A stretch of 64,000 bases of DNA from Piscicola geometra (taxonomy: Eukaryota > Annelida > Clitellata > Hirudinida > Piscicolidae). The DNA lies in contig OX030960.1 in assembly GCA_943735955.1 (NCBI GenBank), forward strand, positions 1,256,634 to 1,320,633, in the 5' to 3' direction. The first letter of the stretch is position 1. Every line of letters begins with the position of its first letter. The position numbers and the translations under genes are program-made. The notes under the pieces are model-generated. The model saw only the letters and a list, made by a program, of their open reading frames with translations. It had not been told where the DNA came from and ran no database searches. Shown piece by piece: positions 1 through 11,895 of the stretch.

Positions 1-497
1 AAATCCCAATTTCTGAAAACATGCTAATGAAGACTATTAAGCTAATAAGTATGATAATTCAATTGTCGAAAATGTTTACTCAACAGGTTTTGGAACTCAC
101 CTCCTCAATTTCTTCTGTAACATTCTCGGCGATCTTTCAACAGATCCAAAAAATAATTTGTGTTGACTATTTTTCATAATGAGGAATGATTTTGTTTGTA
201 ATATGTTTATTACCGGTTCTAATACAGCGGAATATTTTGCAATTAGACAGAACGACACCACAAAGGACCCATTACAAGCAGCAGCTTGCAACTGTTTGCT
301 ATGCCTCTGATATTATTAATTCCATCTTCAGCCCATTTTTCCAAAGCATTTGCGAATTCCATAAAATTGCTTTTGAAGATAAAAATACTTTTGTATTTTT
401 CCGACCATCTGGTTCCACAAAGTTTATGAATGTTGGATATCAAATTTTGTTAAAACTTTTGAAAAAAAACAAATTATTTCTTTACGGTTCCTATTCA

Positions 498-745
498 GTT
501 TTTTTTTGTCTATATCGTTCACAGCCTGACAGACGCATGGCATGTTACAATGGTTCTAAGAACCATGGGTCTTATGCGCCGAATCGCCACTCCACACGAC
601 GTACACATCTCTCAATGCATACGTCGCAAACACCGCATCATATACACTAGGTATATGATAGTTCACGGTTGCTTGTCAAGGATTCGAACAGGCAACCTTT
701 GAGTTGCAAGTCCAACGTCTACCATCTAAGCCATCCCCGCTCCCC
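498..745 (-). mobile_element. tRNA-derived SINE, full-length-like copy
   Basis: Read on the minus strand this is a tRNA-like head, then a body, then an A-rich tail (the T run at 499-507). The head has an A box, TGGCTTAGATGG (722-733), and a B box close to consensus, TGTTCGAATCC (680-690). The anticodon-loop region reads CTTGCAA. The 3' side of the acceptor stem does not pair, so it is not a functional tRNA gene. The body (about 506-635) recurs in the same orientation at 21.43-21.57 kb, which shows it is a dispersed element. Transcription would be by RNA polymerase III with LINE-supplied reverse transcription; that is known of SINEs in general and is not shown here. Confidence 0.75.
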
Positions 746-1739
746 AAAAGTTTCTAATTTATAGAAAGCATATAAATCATTTATCACAAGATTCAATATG
801 TGCCATGCACATTGGAAGTATCAAACATTTTTCTATTTATGTTTCAAAATGGCTTGCACGCCTACTTCTTCCCCAGAAAGTTAAATCCCAAACCAATGCC
901 TTTCTCCGGGTCAGGGTTTAAATTTGGTACAAATTTTTAAAATTGTGTCAAAGATATTATTAGCACTAAATTTTTTGAATTCACAAAAAATCTATTTTTT
1001 CATTCATACTCACATCAAAAAGCTTTAATCCAATGCTTAACTGCTTCTTTCCTGAGTTATCTGCAGTCTTGTCAGCAAAAATACTGTAAGCACACGCTTG
1101 TTCAAGTTCGGAGACTATTGATCTTTGATTGCTACACCGCAAAGATTCTTTATTTTATTTTGAATGATAGGAGACCGATATAATGCATTTTTATCCGTTC
1201 TCAAAATGATATTGCAATTCAGTATCACCGTCGTCAATTCGCATGCGGCATACATCTTTGAACACTCTTTTATCTACTTTTTACTCCTAAGGGTAAATCT
1301 TGTAAACCAGTAAAATGACCTAAGAAATATCTGTTTTAACATTTTACTACTTAGTAATTTTTTCCAGATATTGCCCCATCCCTGGATACGCCCATGACCC
1401 CTTCCCTTACTCTTATCCCCCCAGTATCTCTCATCACCACCACCATCACCAGGTATATTCACTAAAACCACCACCACAGAAATTACCAGACGACTGATCT
1501 GCTAGTGACATCTGACGACAAAACTAACACTTTGTACGTGTCAGCCTGCAAATTGCTGGATCTTCTTCTTACCTTGCCACCAGAACACCTGCCTAGATTC
1601 CAATTGTACCTATGCATACATTTATACTATTCATTTACTTAATAGTTAATTTAAATTTTTTCATTTTTAAAAGTCATTTTTACCACTATTAAAATCAATT
1701 TTTATCATTATTAAAAATCTTTTTTTCTTTATTTTTAAT
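746..1739. other. Intergenic, no gene seen
   Basis: AT-rich sequence with only short open frames lacking recognisable domains, splice context or codon bias. Nothing supportable was found. The first 497 bases of the window are likewise without a recognisable gene. Confidence 0.5.
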
Positions 1740-2125
1740 CTTTTTTTTCTCCATTTTTCATAATTTATTTTTATAGTTAGTTCTTAATCATTTGTTTTTG
1801 TAGTTAGTTCTTAATAATTTATTTTTATAGTTAGTTCTTAATAATTTATTTTTATAGTTAGTTCTTAATAATTTATTTTTATAGTTAGTTCTTAATAATT
1901 TATTTGTATATTTAGTTCTTAATAATGTATTTTTATAGTTGGTTTTTAATCATTTATGTTTATAGTTAGTTCTTAATAATTTGTTTTTATAGTTAGTTCT
2001 TAATAATTTATTTTCATAGTTAGTTCTTAATAATTTATTTTTATAGTTAGTTCTTAATCATTTATTTTTATAAATAGTTCTTAATCATTTGTTTTTATAG
2101 TTAGTTATTAATCATTTGTGTTTAT
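1740..2125. repeat. 27-bp AT-rich tandem array
   Basis: About 13-14 imperfect copies of a 27-bp unit whose core reads TAGTTAGTTCTTAATAATTT. The spacing of 27 was checked directly, for example at 1801 and 1828. Substitutions such as AATCAT for AATAAT are scattered among copies. No coding meaning is evident. Confidence 0.9.
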
Positions 2126-2569
2126 AGTGGTAATAATTATATTCCATACTTTCCGATTCGAACTGGCCTTGCTTTCGGGAGCATGCTATTTCATTGTGAT
2201 AATTAACTTTCGTGAATAAGGCTGGCTTTGAATATGCATGGAAGATTTGGTGGTGACATGCACACACAGATACAAATGGGCCTTTGTGGGAGATGCTTCC
2301 TCCGACCACCAGAAGGAAGAATCCTTCGTGCCACACGCTCTGAAGATCACCCAACTGATGCATAAGAAGGTTTGTCTTCGAAGTTCTAGAGTCTGTGTTT
2401 GTTTTATGCTGTAGGCCGCTACAACCGAATCGAAAATTTAGACGAAATCAAGTATAATTTATATTTATATTGAAACAAATAAAGAAGACGTGATAAAGTT
2501 TACTTTAAACAAACTGCAGTAAGAAGGTTAGCTATTTATAATTTGAAGAAATTATTTTATTTTACTAAT
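2126..2569. other. GC-richer unassigned island between two tandem arrays
   Basis: The stretch 2150-2410 has visibly higher GC than its AT-rich surroundings, as exons in this window do. It holds an 83-codon minus-strand frame, but I recognise no domain and no convincing splice sites. It could be a repeat remnant or part of an unrecognised exon. Confidence 0.3.
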
Positions 2570-3050
2570 TTTGTGTAACATTTTTGAATAGATTACATTT
2601 TATATATTTTATAATCACTTAAATTTCATACATTTGATAATCAATTAATTTTGAAACATTTTATAATCAATTAAATTTGAAACATTTTATAATCAATTAA
2701 ATTTCATACATTTTATGATAAATTAAATTTCATACATTTTATGATAAATTAAATTTCATACATTTTATAATCAATTAAATTTCATACATTTTATAATCAA
2801 TTAAATTTCATACAATCTTTGAATAAATTAAATTTTATACAATTTTTGAATAAGTTAAATTTTATATAGTTTTTGAATAATTTAAATTTTATACAGTTTT
2901 TGAATAATTTAAATTTTATAGAGTTTTTGAATAATTTAAATTTTATAAAGTTTTTGAATAATTTAAATTTTATAAAGTTTTTGAATAACTCAAATTTTAT
3001 AGAGTTTTTGAATAATTTAAATTTTATAGAGTATTTTAATCAATTAAGGT
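2570..3050. repeat. 26/27-bp AT-rich tandem array
   Basis: The first half (about 2600-2810) repeats a 26-bp unit containing AATCAATTAAATTTCATACA. The second half (about 2860-3040) repeats a related 27-bp unit containing GTTTTTGAATAATTTAAATT. Because 27 is a multiple of three, the second half reads through as a 9-residue protein repeat, NNLNFIEFL. That frame is a by-product of the array and not a gene. Confidence 0.9.
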
Positions 3051-3189
3051 TTATAAATATTATTTTAATGAGTGCGTATCAAATCCATATAAAAAATAAA
3101 TAGTTTACTTCTGTATATTTATAATATAATATTACTTATTATATTAAGAAACTTCAGTGTCGTGAAATTTGAGTTAATTAAATTATTAT

Positions 3190-3655
3190 ATTTATTTTTA
3201 CTTTACCCATTTACCGCTACTACCCGAAAAAAATTGTTTAACATTAATGTTAAGTTTAGAAATGCATAATATATAATGATAACTCAGGCAAATTCGAAAT
3301 CAATTGCTTCATAAGTTTCGGTGGGGTGAAATGTTGAGACAACGCCACGTGAGCGGGAAGTGTGATCTAATTCTATGCAATAAGAAATCATTGAACAATT
3401 TTTTGAAACAGAAATAAACGTCAATTAAAAATACTCGAGAAAGTTCACAATTATTTCATTAATTTTAATAATAATAATAATTATTATTATTTTAATTAGT
3501 ACAAAGCCGAAAATGTAACGTGAATTACAACAGCACATTAATAAACTGTAGTACCGTTGCAAAGACGACATCGAAAATAACTGTTATCCTCGTTTTAATT
3601 TTATAATCAATCTATGAGAGACAATAAAGTTACATTTTCTTTACGGAAAGCTATG
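3190..3655 (+). repeat. Partial copy of dispersed repeat family D
   Basis: It aligns by eye to 39,650-40,090 in the same orientation and to about 9,960-10,390 in the opposite one. Shared landmarks are the CTACCCGAAAAAAA block and the GTGAGCGGGAAGTGTGA block. It is more diverged than the other two copies and truncated at both ends. No coding content was recognised. Confidence 0.7.
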
Positions 3656-3689
3656 GATTCTTTAGGTAGGAGGGGCATAATCATCGATT

Positions 3690-5110
3690 TCAAAATTTCG
3701 AAACGTCCACTTAGGACATGATTAACACTAACAATACAAGAAGTTTGACACACAAATTAATTTTTTATATAAAAAATAACCCTCTCCCCCCACCCGCGAT
3801 TGATAAAAACACACATAATGAGAGATGTTAAATCTTTATTCACTAAAAAAACACCTTTTTAAAAACTTTTTTTTCACTTTTTTGTTCTTTTATATATTTT
3901 AATCTTTCTTCATTTATGAACTTTTTTTTAGCTTCTTAGTTTTCAGTGAAAAGTCTTTTTCGCTTCTTTCTATAAACCAGCTTTTTTAAATTTTTAATTT
4001 TTTTAAACTTAGTTTTCTTTCTATTACTCTAGTTAAGTTTTAACTGATTTTTTGCTTGACCCGTTGCTTTGAAGCCTCCGAAAGACGGGATCTGTCCATC
4101 TCTAGGCTGCTGGTTCTTTTATAAGATGATGGATCTACTGACTGCGTTCAATTTACTAGTTTCTTTAGTCTATGATTCACCTTACCACACTGCCTCTATA
4201 TTTCAAAGTTGTGAACAAGAAGCATGCTCAGATTGAGTACTTCATAGGTAAGGCCTCTTCAATGTCCTAGTCTCTCTTGTCTTTCTAAAACCGCCTTGAG
4301 AAGAGGCCGCATAATAAAATTTTATTTATAGACTTATTCCAAGTGCACATCCAAGCTGAATAACACCACCAGAACAACTTGAAGTAGGGAGGTTCCATAA
4401 CTTCTCTGACTAGACAGCCTAGGCGATTGTTTATTTGTGGGTTTTGGCTTGAGAACTCAGTGAGATCATTAAAGTTGTGAATAAGAATTGTTGTTGCCTT
4501 GGAAAAACCTCGAACTAGTTGTCTTTGTGAAAAAATAGCTCACTGGATACCATTCTTTGCTCAAGGTAGAGGAGAAACTCAGTGAGTCGGTTCAAGGTTA
4601 TGGCTGAGCTCGGGAGCCACCAGCTGCAGACACATGTCAAGTGCATGTCCAACTACACTAGAATATTTTCTATGAACGTTTATTTCTACTATGAAACTTT
4701 TTAAAACCTGAAATATCCCTTTCAACCAATTGCAGAACTTTATTCATGCCACTGCTGAAGCCATAGTGTGGGCAGCACAACTATTTTTTTCTAATATTTT
4801 TAATATTATATTATATTAAGTATTATATTAAGTAGCTTTATTATCAGAAAATGAGATTAAATTAAATTATCTTATAATTTCTTTTCACTTGAAATCGCTG
4901 AGGCTTTTAATGCCCCCCCCCCTACTCTAAGAGTGAAACATTTGCGGTTTGGGGTTTTTTCTACAAGTAGAAAAAAAAAATTCATTTTAAAATTAATTTT
5001 ATTTGGGTTTAGTTTTTTGGGTGTGGGGTGAAGGTTTTTTTCCTAATAAGTACCAACTTCCAATACAAAAATATTCATGAAATATCCTTATGAACCATGA
5101 ATTATTGCCT
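3690..5110. repeat. Dispersed repeat family R, copy 1
   Basis: About 1.4 kb shared with 17,845-19,245 in the same orientation. Landmarks are CGTCCACTTAGGACATGATT, the block around GGATCTACTGACTGC (4130-4145), and the terminal block with TTTTTTGGGTGTGG. Both copies carry indels and no long open frame is conserved between them, so it is a decayed element. Its class is not recognised. Confidence 0.7.
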
Positions 5111-5315
5111 GGCCAATCAAACTACTCAGAGGGTATGTTTGTATGAAAGTAGGGGTCTACAATGAGGCTCATCGTTTAGTTACTAAACAATGAGTACATT
5201 TTAGTTTAAGAAAAAGTTATCGTTTTTTTTCTTTGTTATGAGCGATATTTTAAATTATTGGCATTTATAATACGAGTTATATTGTTCGGACACCCATCGT
5301 TTTTTTCGGTTCTAG

Positions 5316-5905
5316 GATAAAAAGTCTTCAGAATAAAAAGGCTTCGAATAAAAAATCTTCGGATAAAAAGTCTTCAAGACGAGATTCTCATGGAAAACAA
5401 ATTTTTATATAATTTTAATGAGTGTAAAATAATTTTTAAAAACAATTGTAATAAATAAATACTAAGAGACTAACTAATTATTTTTAATATTTTTTATCCA
5501 ACGTAGAAAATAATCCCGTTTGTGTGCATTAATCTCTCCAAATCTTGGTAAATGTAGTTCAATTCCAACCAATAGGAATCGATTCGGCGATTTACAGTTT
5601 TTTAGAAGAGTTCCGAAAACTTAATGGTTAAAGTGACGAATGAATGAAAAGAGTTGCTGATCAATCAACAACAGCCAAGTCAAATTTATTCAAAAGCTAT
5701 TTTGAAATTGAACGAAAAAAGAGAGCAAACATTGGATTTAAATATCAAATTGTAATCTTTAACTTTCGAGGATCACTTATTTTTCTCTAAAGATTTTTTT
5801 CTTGAAGATTTTTTCCTGAAGACTTTTCATCCAAAAGACTTTTTCCTGGATACTATTTTTCCCGAAGAATTCTTATCCTGAAGACTTTTATCCTTTTAAC
5901 GTTTT
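5316..5905. mobile_element. Small foldback-type element built on a 16-bp unit
   Basis: The left arm (5318-5385) has several copies of a unit close to GGATAAAAAGTCTTCA. The right arm (about 5785-5905) has the same unit inverted, TGAAGACTTTTTATCC-like and degenerate. The middle carries a core with AGCCAAGTCAAATTTATTCA (about 5680-5700). The same core occurs in the foldback elements at 56.4-59.0 kb and at 60.95-61.04 kb. No coding capacity. It is non-autonomous and its mobilising partner is unknown. Confidence 0.65.
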
Positions 5906-6398
5906 TTCACTCCATTCTATCATTAGAGTCTATCTTGAAGCCCGTCCGGGTTTACGCCACGTTAATAACACTCGTCGTTGTATTGTATTGTATTAGCAGT
6001 TCATAATTTTTTTGTCTGACTGAAAATACAAACGAAGCCATAACCTGGGTATTCCATATTACCCGACTATTCAATAATACCCGACTTTCCTCTATTTATA
6101 TTTTTACGAATAAATTTTTTAACAAACAATTATAAATTTTAAATTACAAAATAATTAATTGTTCTTTTTCGAAAGTAAGTTTTACATTTTATTATAAATA
6201 TAGTATATATTTTATTTGCTTCAATTAGTTTTCTTATTTCTCGTGTTGGTTGTTCAATTTTTCGGGGGGAGGGGGTTTACTAAATACCGTGCTATGGCGG
6301 TGTAATGCATTTGATCGCAATGACTCAATATTATGAAACTTTTATGTGCTGTAATAGACAAACGTTCATCCTCTCAATAAAATCTTTCTCCGCTTCAG
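5906..6398. other. Intergenic or intronic, no feature
   Basis: AT-rich DNA leading into the splice acceptor at 6398. If the exon at 6399 is real, at least the 3' part of this stretch is an intron. Nothing else was recognised. Confidence 0.4.
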
Positions 6399-6671
6399 TA
6401 TGGACCTGGTGTCTCAAACAACTCCAGGAGGGGCGAAAGGTTGGTGCCGCACAAGATCGAGTCTCTAAAAGATCTACAAGACTTCTTCACTTCAGTGTGC
6501 GTTGACTTCACAGACATGCAGGCGTACAAGTGTTTTGAGGCCCCATTCAAGATGGCCGTATCGAAATCTCAAATCTTCTCCGACCTTGAAGGGGTGAACA
6601 GAAGCGACGAGAACAGTCTGGAAGTCATCAAGCATTCCATCTTGTTGGAGTTCGTCGAGAAAATGAATTGA
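6399..6671 (+). CDS. Terminal exon of an unrecognised conserved-looking gene (partial)
   Basis: An open frame runs from a good splice acceptor (pyrimidine-rich tract ending CTTCAG at 6398) to TGA at 6669-6671, giving 90 residues in phase 0. Base composition and codon use match the recognised exons and contrast with the AT-rich flanks. The peptide is acidic and mixed, with segments such as SLKDLQDFFTSVCVDFTD and QIFSDLEGVNRSDEN, and no membrane segment. I do not recognise the family. No upstream exon was identified with confidence; earlier exons may lie in the repeat-rich DNA before 6.3 kb or be shorter than I can find. It converges tail-to-tail with the GPR107/108-like gene, whose stop lies about 490 bp downstream. 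Confidence 0.5.
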   Translation, partial: YGPGVSNNSRRGERLVPHKIESLKDLQDFFTSVCVDFTDMQAYKCFEAPFKMAVSKSQIFSDLEGVNRSDENSLEVIKHSILLEFVEKMN

Positions 6672-7158
6672 GATAACGTTCATAAATCTAAATGCCCACT
6701 AAATAGCTGACAAAAACACTCAGCAACCTCTTCTCTATGACTTGGAGATGAGAAAGCTTTCAACTACACACGTTGAATATAGACTATATTATTTAGTATA
6801 GGGTCATGCCATATGCCAAATGCCTGCTTTACTATCAAAACAAGGCTATTGTTGATATATTCACTTTCCATATTATTTAGACATCGCCAAACGTACCAAT
6901 AGTATATTCTCAATTACTTGCTTTTCAATATTTTATTATATAAATCTCAAATTCATTTCATATTTAGTGTGGGAGGGACACACATTTGTTTTACGATAAT
7001 CAGGTAAAAATAAAAGAAATAAAATTTTATACAATTTGTGGTTGCAATTGACGAAATCTAAGAACGATCAGCCAGATGTCGAGGTGATACAACAAATGTC
7101 CGAAACCAAAGTAGTTGCAAATAAGCGCTGAACAAGAAAGTGCAATGGCGTGGCTGCG

Positions 7159-8791
7159 TTAGTTGAGTTCGTCGTTGTCCTGAGCGATCATCGGCTCTTC
7201 CATTTCAAGGTCACGGTTTTTGGCAATTTTCTTGACCTTGAACTTGACCCTAGAGACAGTCTCCAGGGCTCCTGACTCAGTCATCACCTCTACCTCGTCG
7301 TCGCTGTCAGAGACTCGTAGGTAGGGGTTGTTGCTTGCAGGCCGGAACTTGAAGCCAGTCATTACAAAGAATAAGATGGTGGCAAGTTCGACAAGGAGCT
7401 CTCCGAGCCACGTGAAGCGGAAAGGCATCGTGTAGCTGAGCATGAGGACGATGAAGCGCGTGAAGTAGATGTAGAAGACGACCATCATGTAGAAGTGCCT
7501 GAAGATTTTGAGCTTCTCAAGGTTGATGGCCGCTTTGCCATCAACAGAAGAGGCCTGCTGCAAGTGACGGATTGACCAGAAGACTGGCAGCATAATGGCG
7601 ACGCAACAGATGAAGTCGACGAACATGAAGATCTTGTACCAGACGTTGTATGTCGCCTGTCCTTCCTCCGTCTCAAACATGATGATGTGTGCCACGTTGG
7701 TGAGGATCTGCAGAGGGATGATGATCACAAAGATCTTCTTCTCATTCTCTGAGAGGATGTGCTTGATAAAGGTCCATCCAGTGCCGATAAGGACAATGGT
7801 AACAAACATGAGGATACCCTTGGTGAGGTAGATGATGTAGAAGAGGATTGCGAAAGTCTCTTCCTTCTCTCCATGCACATCAATAAAGTGGTAGTTGATG
7901 CCGTGGAAGAGAAGTGAAACAGCCTTGATGTACATGAGCACCAGCATCAAGTAGTGCACCTTGAAGACGTTCTCCTTCGACCTGCACAAGATGAACATCC
8001 ACACCGAGGCGAACACCAGGGTGAGTGCAAAGAGGCAGTAGTACATGTTGGGTAGAGGCATGTCCCCCACAGAAAGGTAGCTATACTTATTCTTCTCAAT
8101 TATCTCCACAGTCATGTTCATTCCGGGTGGCATAATCTCACAGTTATGGAAAGTGAGTGTGTACAGGCCTGCCTCAGTGGCATTCAAAGGCAGGATAGAA
8201 AAGCCAAAAGAGTGGTGCACTCCATCCAAGCTCAGCAGAGATAAAGTACATGTTGAATTCAAAGAATCGTTAGAGTTTGAAGAATTTTCTTCTAAAACCT
8301 TCCCTTCAATCAGTTTAAGATTTTTAAGTGAGCCATACTTTTTAATTGATATCTTCTTTGAAGTGAAATTGAAATGAAAAATGATGAGAGATCCAGTGCT
8401 TAGATGGCTATCGATGCAAAGACTCGAAATTCTGTCTGATTCCACTGGAAACATTTGACTATTACTTCCCAGCGTCATATCCATTGTCAAGAAGTTTTTG
8501 TGAAAAGTATTTAAATTACTTACATTGACTGATATAAATCCTGAAATTGATATTTGTAATATGAATTAGTTATTATGATTTATAAAATGTATAAAAACAA
8601 TTTTCTCTATTGATAAAAGATATATAATTTTATATTAAGCAATTCTTACCTCCTTCATCGAGACCAAAGCTTGTGAAATGAATAAATGGACGTTGGTCGT
8701 GTAGCAAATTAATCTTGTGTTTTTTCCCATGTCCATGATTTATAAATAGTGAAGTAAAAAAGATAATTTTAAAATATACTTTAATATCCAT
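7159..8791 (-). CDS. GPR107/GPR108-like seven-transmembrane protein
   Basis: Two coding exons on the minus strand: exon 1 8791-8650, intron 8649-8541 (GTAAG...TTTCAG) and exon 2 8540-7159, giving 507 residues. Phase is kept across the junction (142 + 1382 nt). Residues 1-20 form a hydrophobic signal peptide. A lumenal domain follows (about 21-208) with N-glycosylation-type NxS/T sites. Seven hydrophobic segments lie at about 213-444. Conserved family blocks include LIGTGWTFIKHILS, IIPLQILTNVAHII and WSIRHLQQAS. The cytosolic tail ends NNPYLRVSDSDDEVEVMTES. Family members are Golgi/endosomal proteins of the lung-seven-transmembrane (GOST) group implicated in trafficking. The length is near the family's usual size and no break is seen. 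I cannot separate GPR107 from GPR108; many invertebrates have one co-orthologue. Confidence 0.93.
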
Positions 8792-9314
8792 AATGACAGA
8801 CAATTTACCAAAGAAAACCCAATATTTATAATCGAGCCATAGACCAAACTACTATCAAATACAAATAATTTTTGTTTTCATTCAAAGTTTATGATACGTT
8901 TAGTTTTGAATAAAATTTCTAAAAATTATTAGGTTTGTAGAAGTAAATAACTGGTTTAGCATTTAGTACTTTGAAAAAGTTATCACACCGAATGCCATTT
9001 TTTTTGGTTAAAACGGACTGTTTACATTTATGACTAAATTCAAGTTTGTTTTCAAATATTTTGCATTCGTAATTAAGTATTTTTTAGATAATAAAACATT
9101 TTAAATCTGTAAAAAAAGCCATAAATTCAAAAAATACTAGAAAAATCATTTGATGTGGAATTCTTTTGAAAGCCGATTTATATTATTTATGTTCATTTAA
9201 CTCCTTCCAGTTTTTTGATTGACATTTGTTAAAAGTAAAAAAAGAAATTTCAAGGTTTGTATTTAGTGTTTTTGGATCTATCTCATTATCGTCTGTCAAT
9301 TCGTTCCACACAAA
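8792..9314. other. Upstream region of the GPR107/108-like gene
   Basis: AT-rich DNA without coding signal. It must contain the promoter and 5' UTR of the minus-strand gene, but no TATA box or initiator can be singled out in sequence this AT-rich. Confidence 0.4.
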
Positions 9315-10815
9315 CAGGGTGCAACCAGCCAAAAATGCTGGGGGGGCTCAACTTTAGTTTTTTTTTTAAATAAATTTTTACCGGAGCAGTTGCGTTTTGC
9401 ATCATCAATTTTTATATTTTCTTGCTGTTTTAATACCGAGTTTTTTTCACATATTTTTTACAATAAATGTTAAAATTTAATTTCATTGGTTAAATTTTAA
9501 ATTTTTTCATTTTATTATTTATAATCTATAATTTTCTGTTCACATTTACAATTTCTCAAAACAAAACAAATTTTTCGCTTAGATAATTTTTCAATTTTTT
9601 CGTTCGATTATAGTATTTTCTTACAAATTTGGTTTTAATTTCAGGGTGAAAAGATAGTTAATACTTGAATTAATTTTTTAAATATTCAAAATAACTTGTA
9701 AAACGTTTTCAATGCTTTAAAAATCAATAATGCGTTTTCGCAACTTTGACGTAACATGATTTCATATGATTTTTAATAAGCCTAGTCATTCATTACAATA
9801 GTTATTATAAAAATAATATTATTATTATTTTAATGTTAATGTATAATGAAATGTATAAAATTAAAAGTTTAATTTTGTAGATGAATGTTGATTTTTATAT
9901 TTTGAAAAAAAAATCCAAACCGCAAATGAAGCTTTTATTGAGAAAAATATATTTTTTTAACCTCTCATAGGTTGATTATATAATTAAAATAAAAATACCA
10001 TTCGTCGTTAGTGTCGTCTTTGAAACAGCACGACAGTTTATGAGTACTGTTGTAATTCACGTTAAATGAGTGTTCTTGTAATTAAAATAATAATAGTTAA
10101 CATTATAACTAATAAAATAATTAGAAGTCAAAATTTTATCGAACTATTTGCAATTGAAATTTATTTCTGTTTCAATAAATGTGATTTGAATCAATTTATT
10201 CATGATTTCTTACTGCACAGAAGTATTTCAGACTTCCCGCTCACGTTGCGTTTTCGCAACATTTTGCCCCATTAAAACTTATGAAATAATTGTTTTCAAT
10301 TTTGCTTGAGTTGTTATTATAACCATATAATGCAAGTCTTATTGTAAAATTCACGTTAACTTTTTTTCGGGTAGCGGCGATAAATGAGCTAAATAAAAAC
10401 TACCAATTATAATTGATAAAGAATTTAGATAGCTTATTAATGATACAAAAGAAAAACTACAAACTAAGTTGCATAGTATTCTTAGAGTTACGTCATCATT
10501 TTTTAAACTAAGGTAAAAAGTAAAAAATAGGTTTGATATGAGATCCTAAACAGTCTATAATTTTTGTTAAAATATTTAGTTTCAACTAAATTTTGATGTG
10601 TTCTCAGTTACAAACTAATTTTTCTATCAGTTTGTGAAAATCTTTTCACCATTTCATTTACTGGAAGAAGTGCAGTAGCGGTTTGGTAGCAGATATTCTC
10701 AAACAAGATTTGCAAACGACGAGCAGAAACAGTCGGTCTAAGATGAATTTTAATAAGCCGAAGTTTTAGAAATTGCTCTTTATTCATCTTATGAAGTAAC
10801 TGGTAGAGTCAGAGC
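9315..10815 (-). mobile_element. Dispersed repeat family D, long copy (inverted)
   Basis: About 1.5 kb matching 39,275-40,738 in the opposite orientation along its whole length. Landmarks are the end with GGGTGCAACCAGCCAAAAATG (9318-9338), GCTCACGTTGCGTTTTCGCA (10240-10259) and GACGAGCAGAAACAGTCG (about 10718). The sister copy ends in CCAGGGGCGCAACC on the matching side, a terminus type seen in many hAT-like elements. No transposase is encoded, so it is probably a non-autonomous DNA element. Small open frames inside it are not conserved between copies. Confidence 0.7.
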
Positions 10816-11214
10816 AACATCGAGCACATAGTGCAACTCGGGCTGAAGGCTTGTGGCTCAAAAAATTTCTTGCAGTTCGATACATGCAATGAGATCAGAC
10901 AGATCCGCGCGTAAACTTGATGTGTTGATGTAATTTTGTCTTTATACAGTTTCAGCATCCTTTCCATAAAGGTTGAATAATTCTGAAAGCTCGGGAGTTA
11001 TTTTTTCTATCTGCGTTATTCTTTATATACTTGTAATGGCTGGAAAAATGTACATATGAAATGTGTAAAGATTTAAGAGTAGTGGTCTAGTGGTGCTCTA
11101 TTTGGTGGGATTTCTATGTTCTGTGTTGATATATAAAATTTTTTGTGAGATAAAGACCCGATGGCCATCCAGAGAAAATATCATTGTCCCATGGCATATT
11201 GAAATATTCATTAC
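10816..11214. other. No gene seen
   Basis: Short AT-rich stretch between the family D copy and the hAT remnant. No supportable feature. Confidence 0.4.
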
Positions 11215-11345
11215 CCCCACACCACCAAAAAAACTCATCGATTTTCGTAAAATGGTTGCGCGGAATAACCTTTCAACAGCAGCTGAACTGGGCAGTGTGG
11301 CAATGCGTTTGCGGAATGCCTCTGCAACTACTGGATGTGCCAATA
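11215..11345 (-). pseudogene. hAT transposase C-terminal remnant
   Basis: On the minus strand the frame reads TLPSSAAVERLFRATILRKS near 11,310-11,250. This matches the hallmark hAT C-terminal dimerisation block (P-S-S-A/S-x-x-E-R-x-F), whose glutamate is the third acidic residue of the DDE catalytic triad. The usual S after ERLF is R here. No other transposase domain is nearby, so this is a short scrap of a dead element, unrelated to the intact hAT pair at 45-55 kb. Confidence 0.65.
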
Positions 11346-11895
11346 GACTGCCGACATAATCTTAAACTGTATTGCATTTTTTAGTCTAAAATTCATATAT
11401 ACAAAAAGGGCTAACTAAATTAGGATCTGTTTTACATTTCTGCCACAAAGATTTACGTTGAATTCGGTAATTGTAAATATAAACAACAACAGCTGACGGT
11501 CCTTCTTATTTATTTTGCATGCGTAATTTCAAATAGTTTGCCGAAATTTAAATAAAAATTGTCGCTTTTTATAATTGTTATGGACCAAAAAAAGCTGATT
11601 CAAACAAATAAATATAAAGTGCCATAAGCTGTTGTTGCTTATGTTTACTTTTACCGAGTTCAACAAAAACCTTAGTTTGTGGCGGAAATGTAAAACAGAT
11701 CCCTAAAATATTTCAGTTAAACTATTTAGTTGGCAACTGAATATTTTTAGTTAAACTGTCATTTTAACTAAACTATATTTTTTTAGCTAATCTAACAGGA
11801 AACTATAAAAAATAGATAAACTATATGTTTGCAACTATTTAGTTAAACTATGCCCATCACTTGAATAATAATATTAACAAAGGATTAAAGAAAAT
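11346..11895. other. AT-rich spacer, no gene
   Basis: Contains repeated short motifs such as AACTATTTAGTT and TTAACTAAACTA (11,710-11,860) in both orientations, probably a decayed element end. No coding feature. Confidence 0.4.

Noticed and set aside
660..745. Possible tRNA gene (Ala/Cys-like anticodon loop) on the minus strand
   Set aside because: The A and B boxes are good, but the acceptor stem does not pair on the 3' side, and the head is attached to a body that recurs elsewhere. A tRNA-derived SINE explains it better.
2873..3103. ORF with a 9-residue protein repeat (NNLNFIEFL)
   Set aside because: It is purely the translation of a 27-bp AT-rich tandem array; adjacent 26-bp units break the frame.
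8520..8545. 17-bp micro-exon in the GPR107/108-like gene (between AG and an in-frame GTAAGT)
   Set aside because: Reading straight through the apparent GTAAGT keeps the frame and gives a family-like sequence (GGFISVNVSNLNTF). Exon 2 therefore simply starts at 8,540.
10066..10275. 69-codon ORF inside family D
   Set aside because: Not conserved in the sister copy at 39-40 kb; chance frame.
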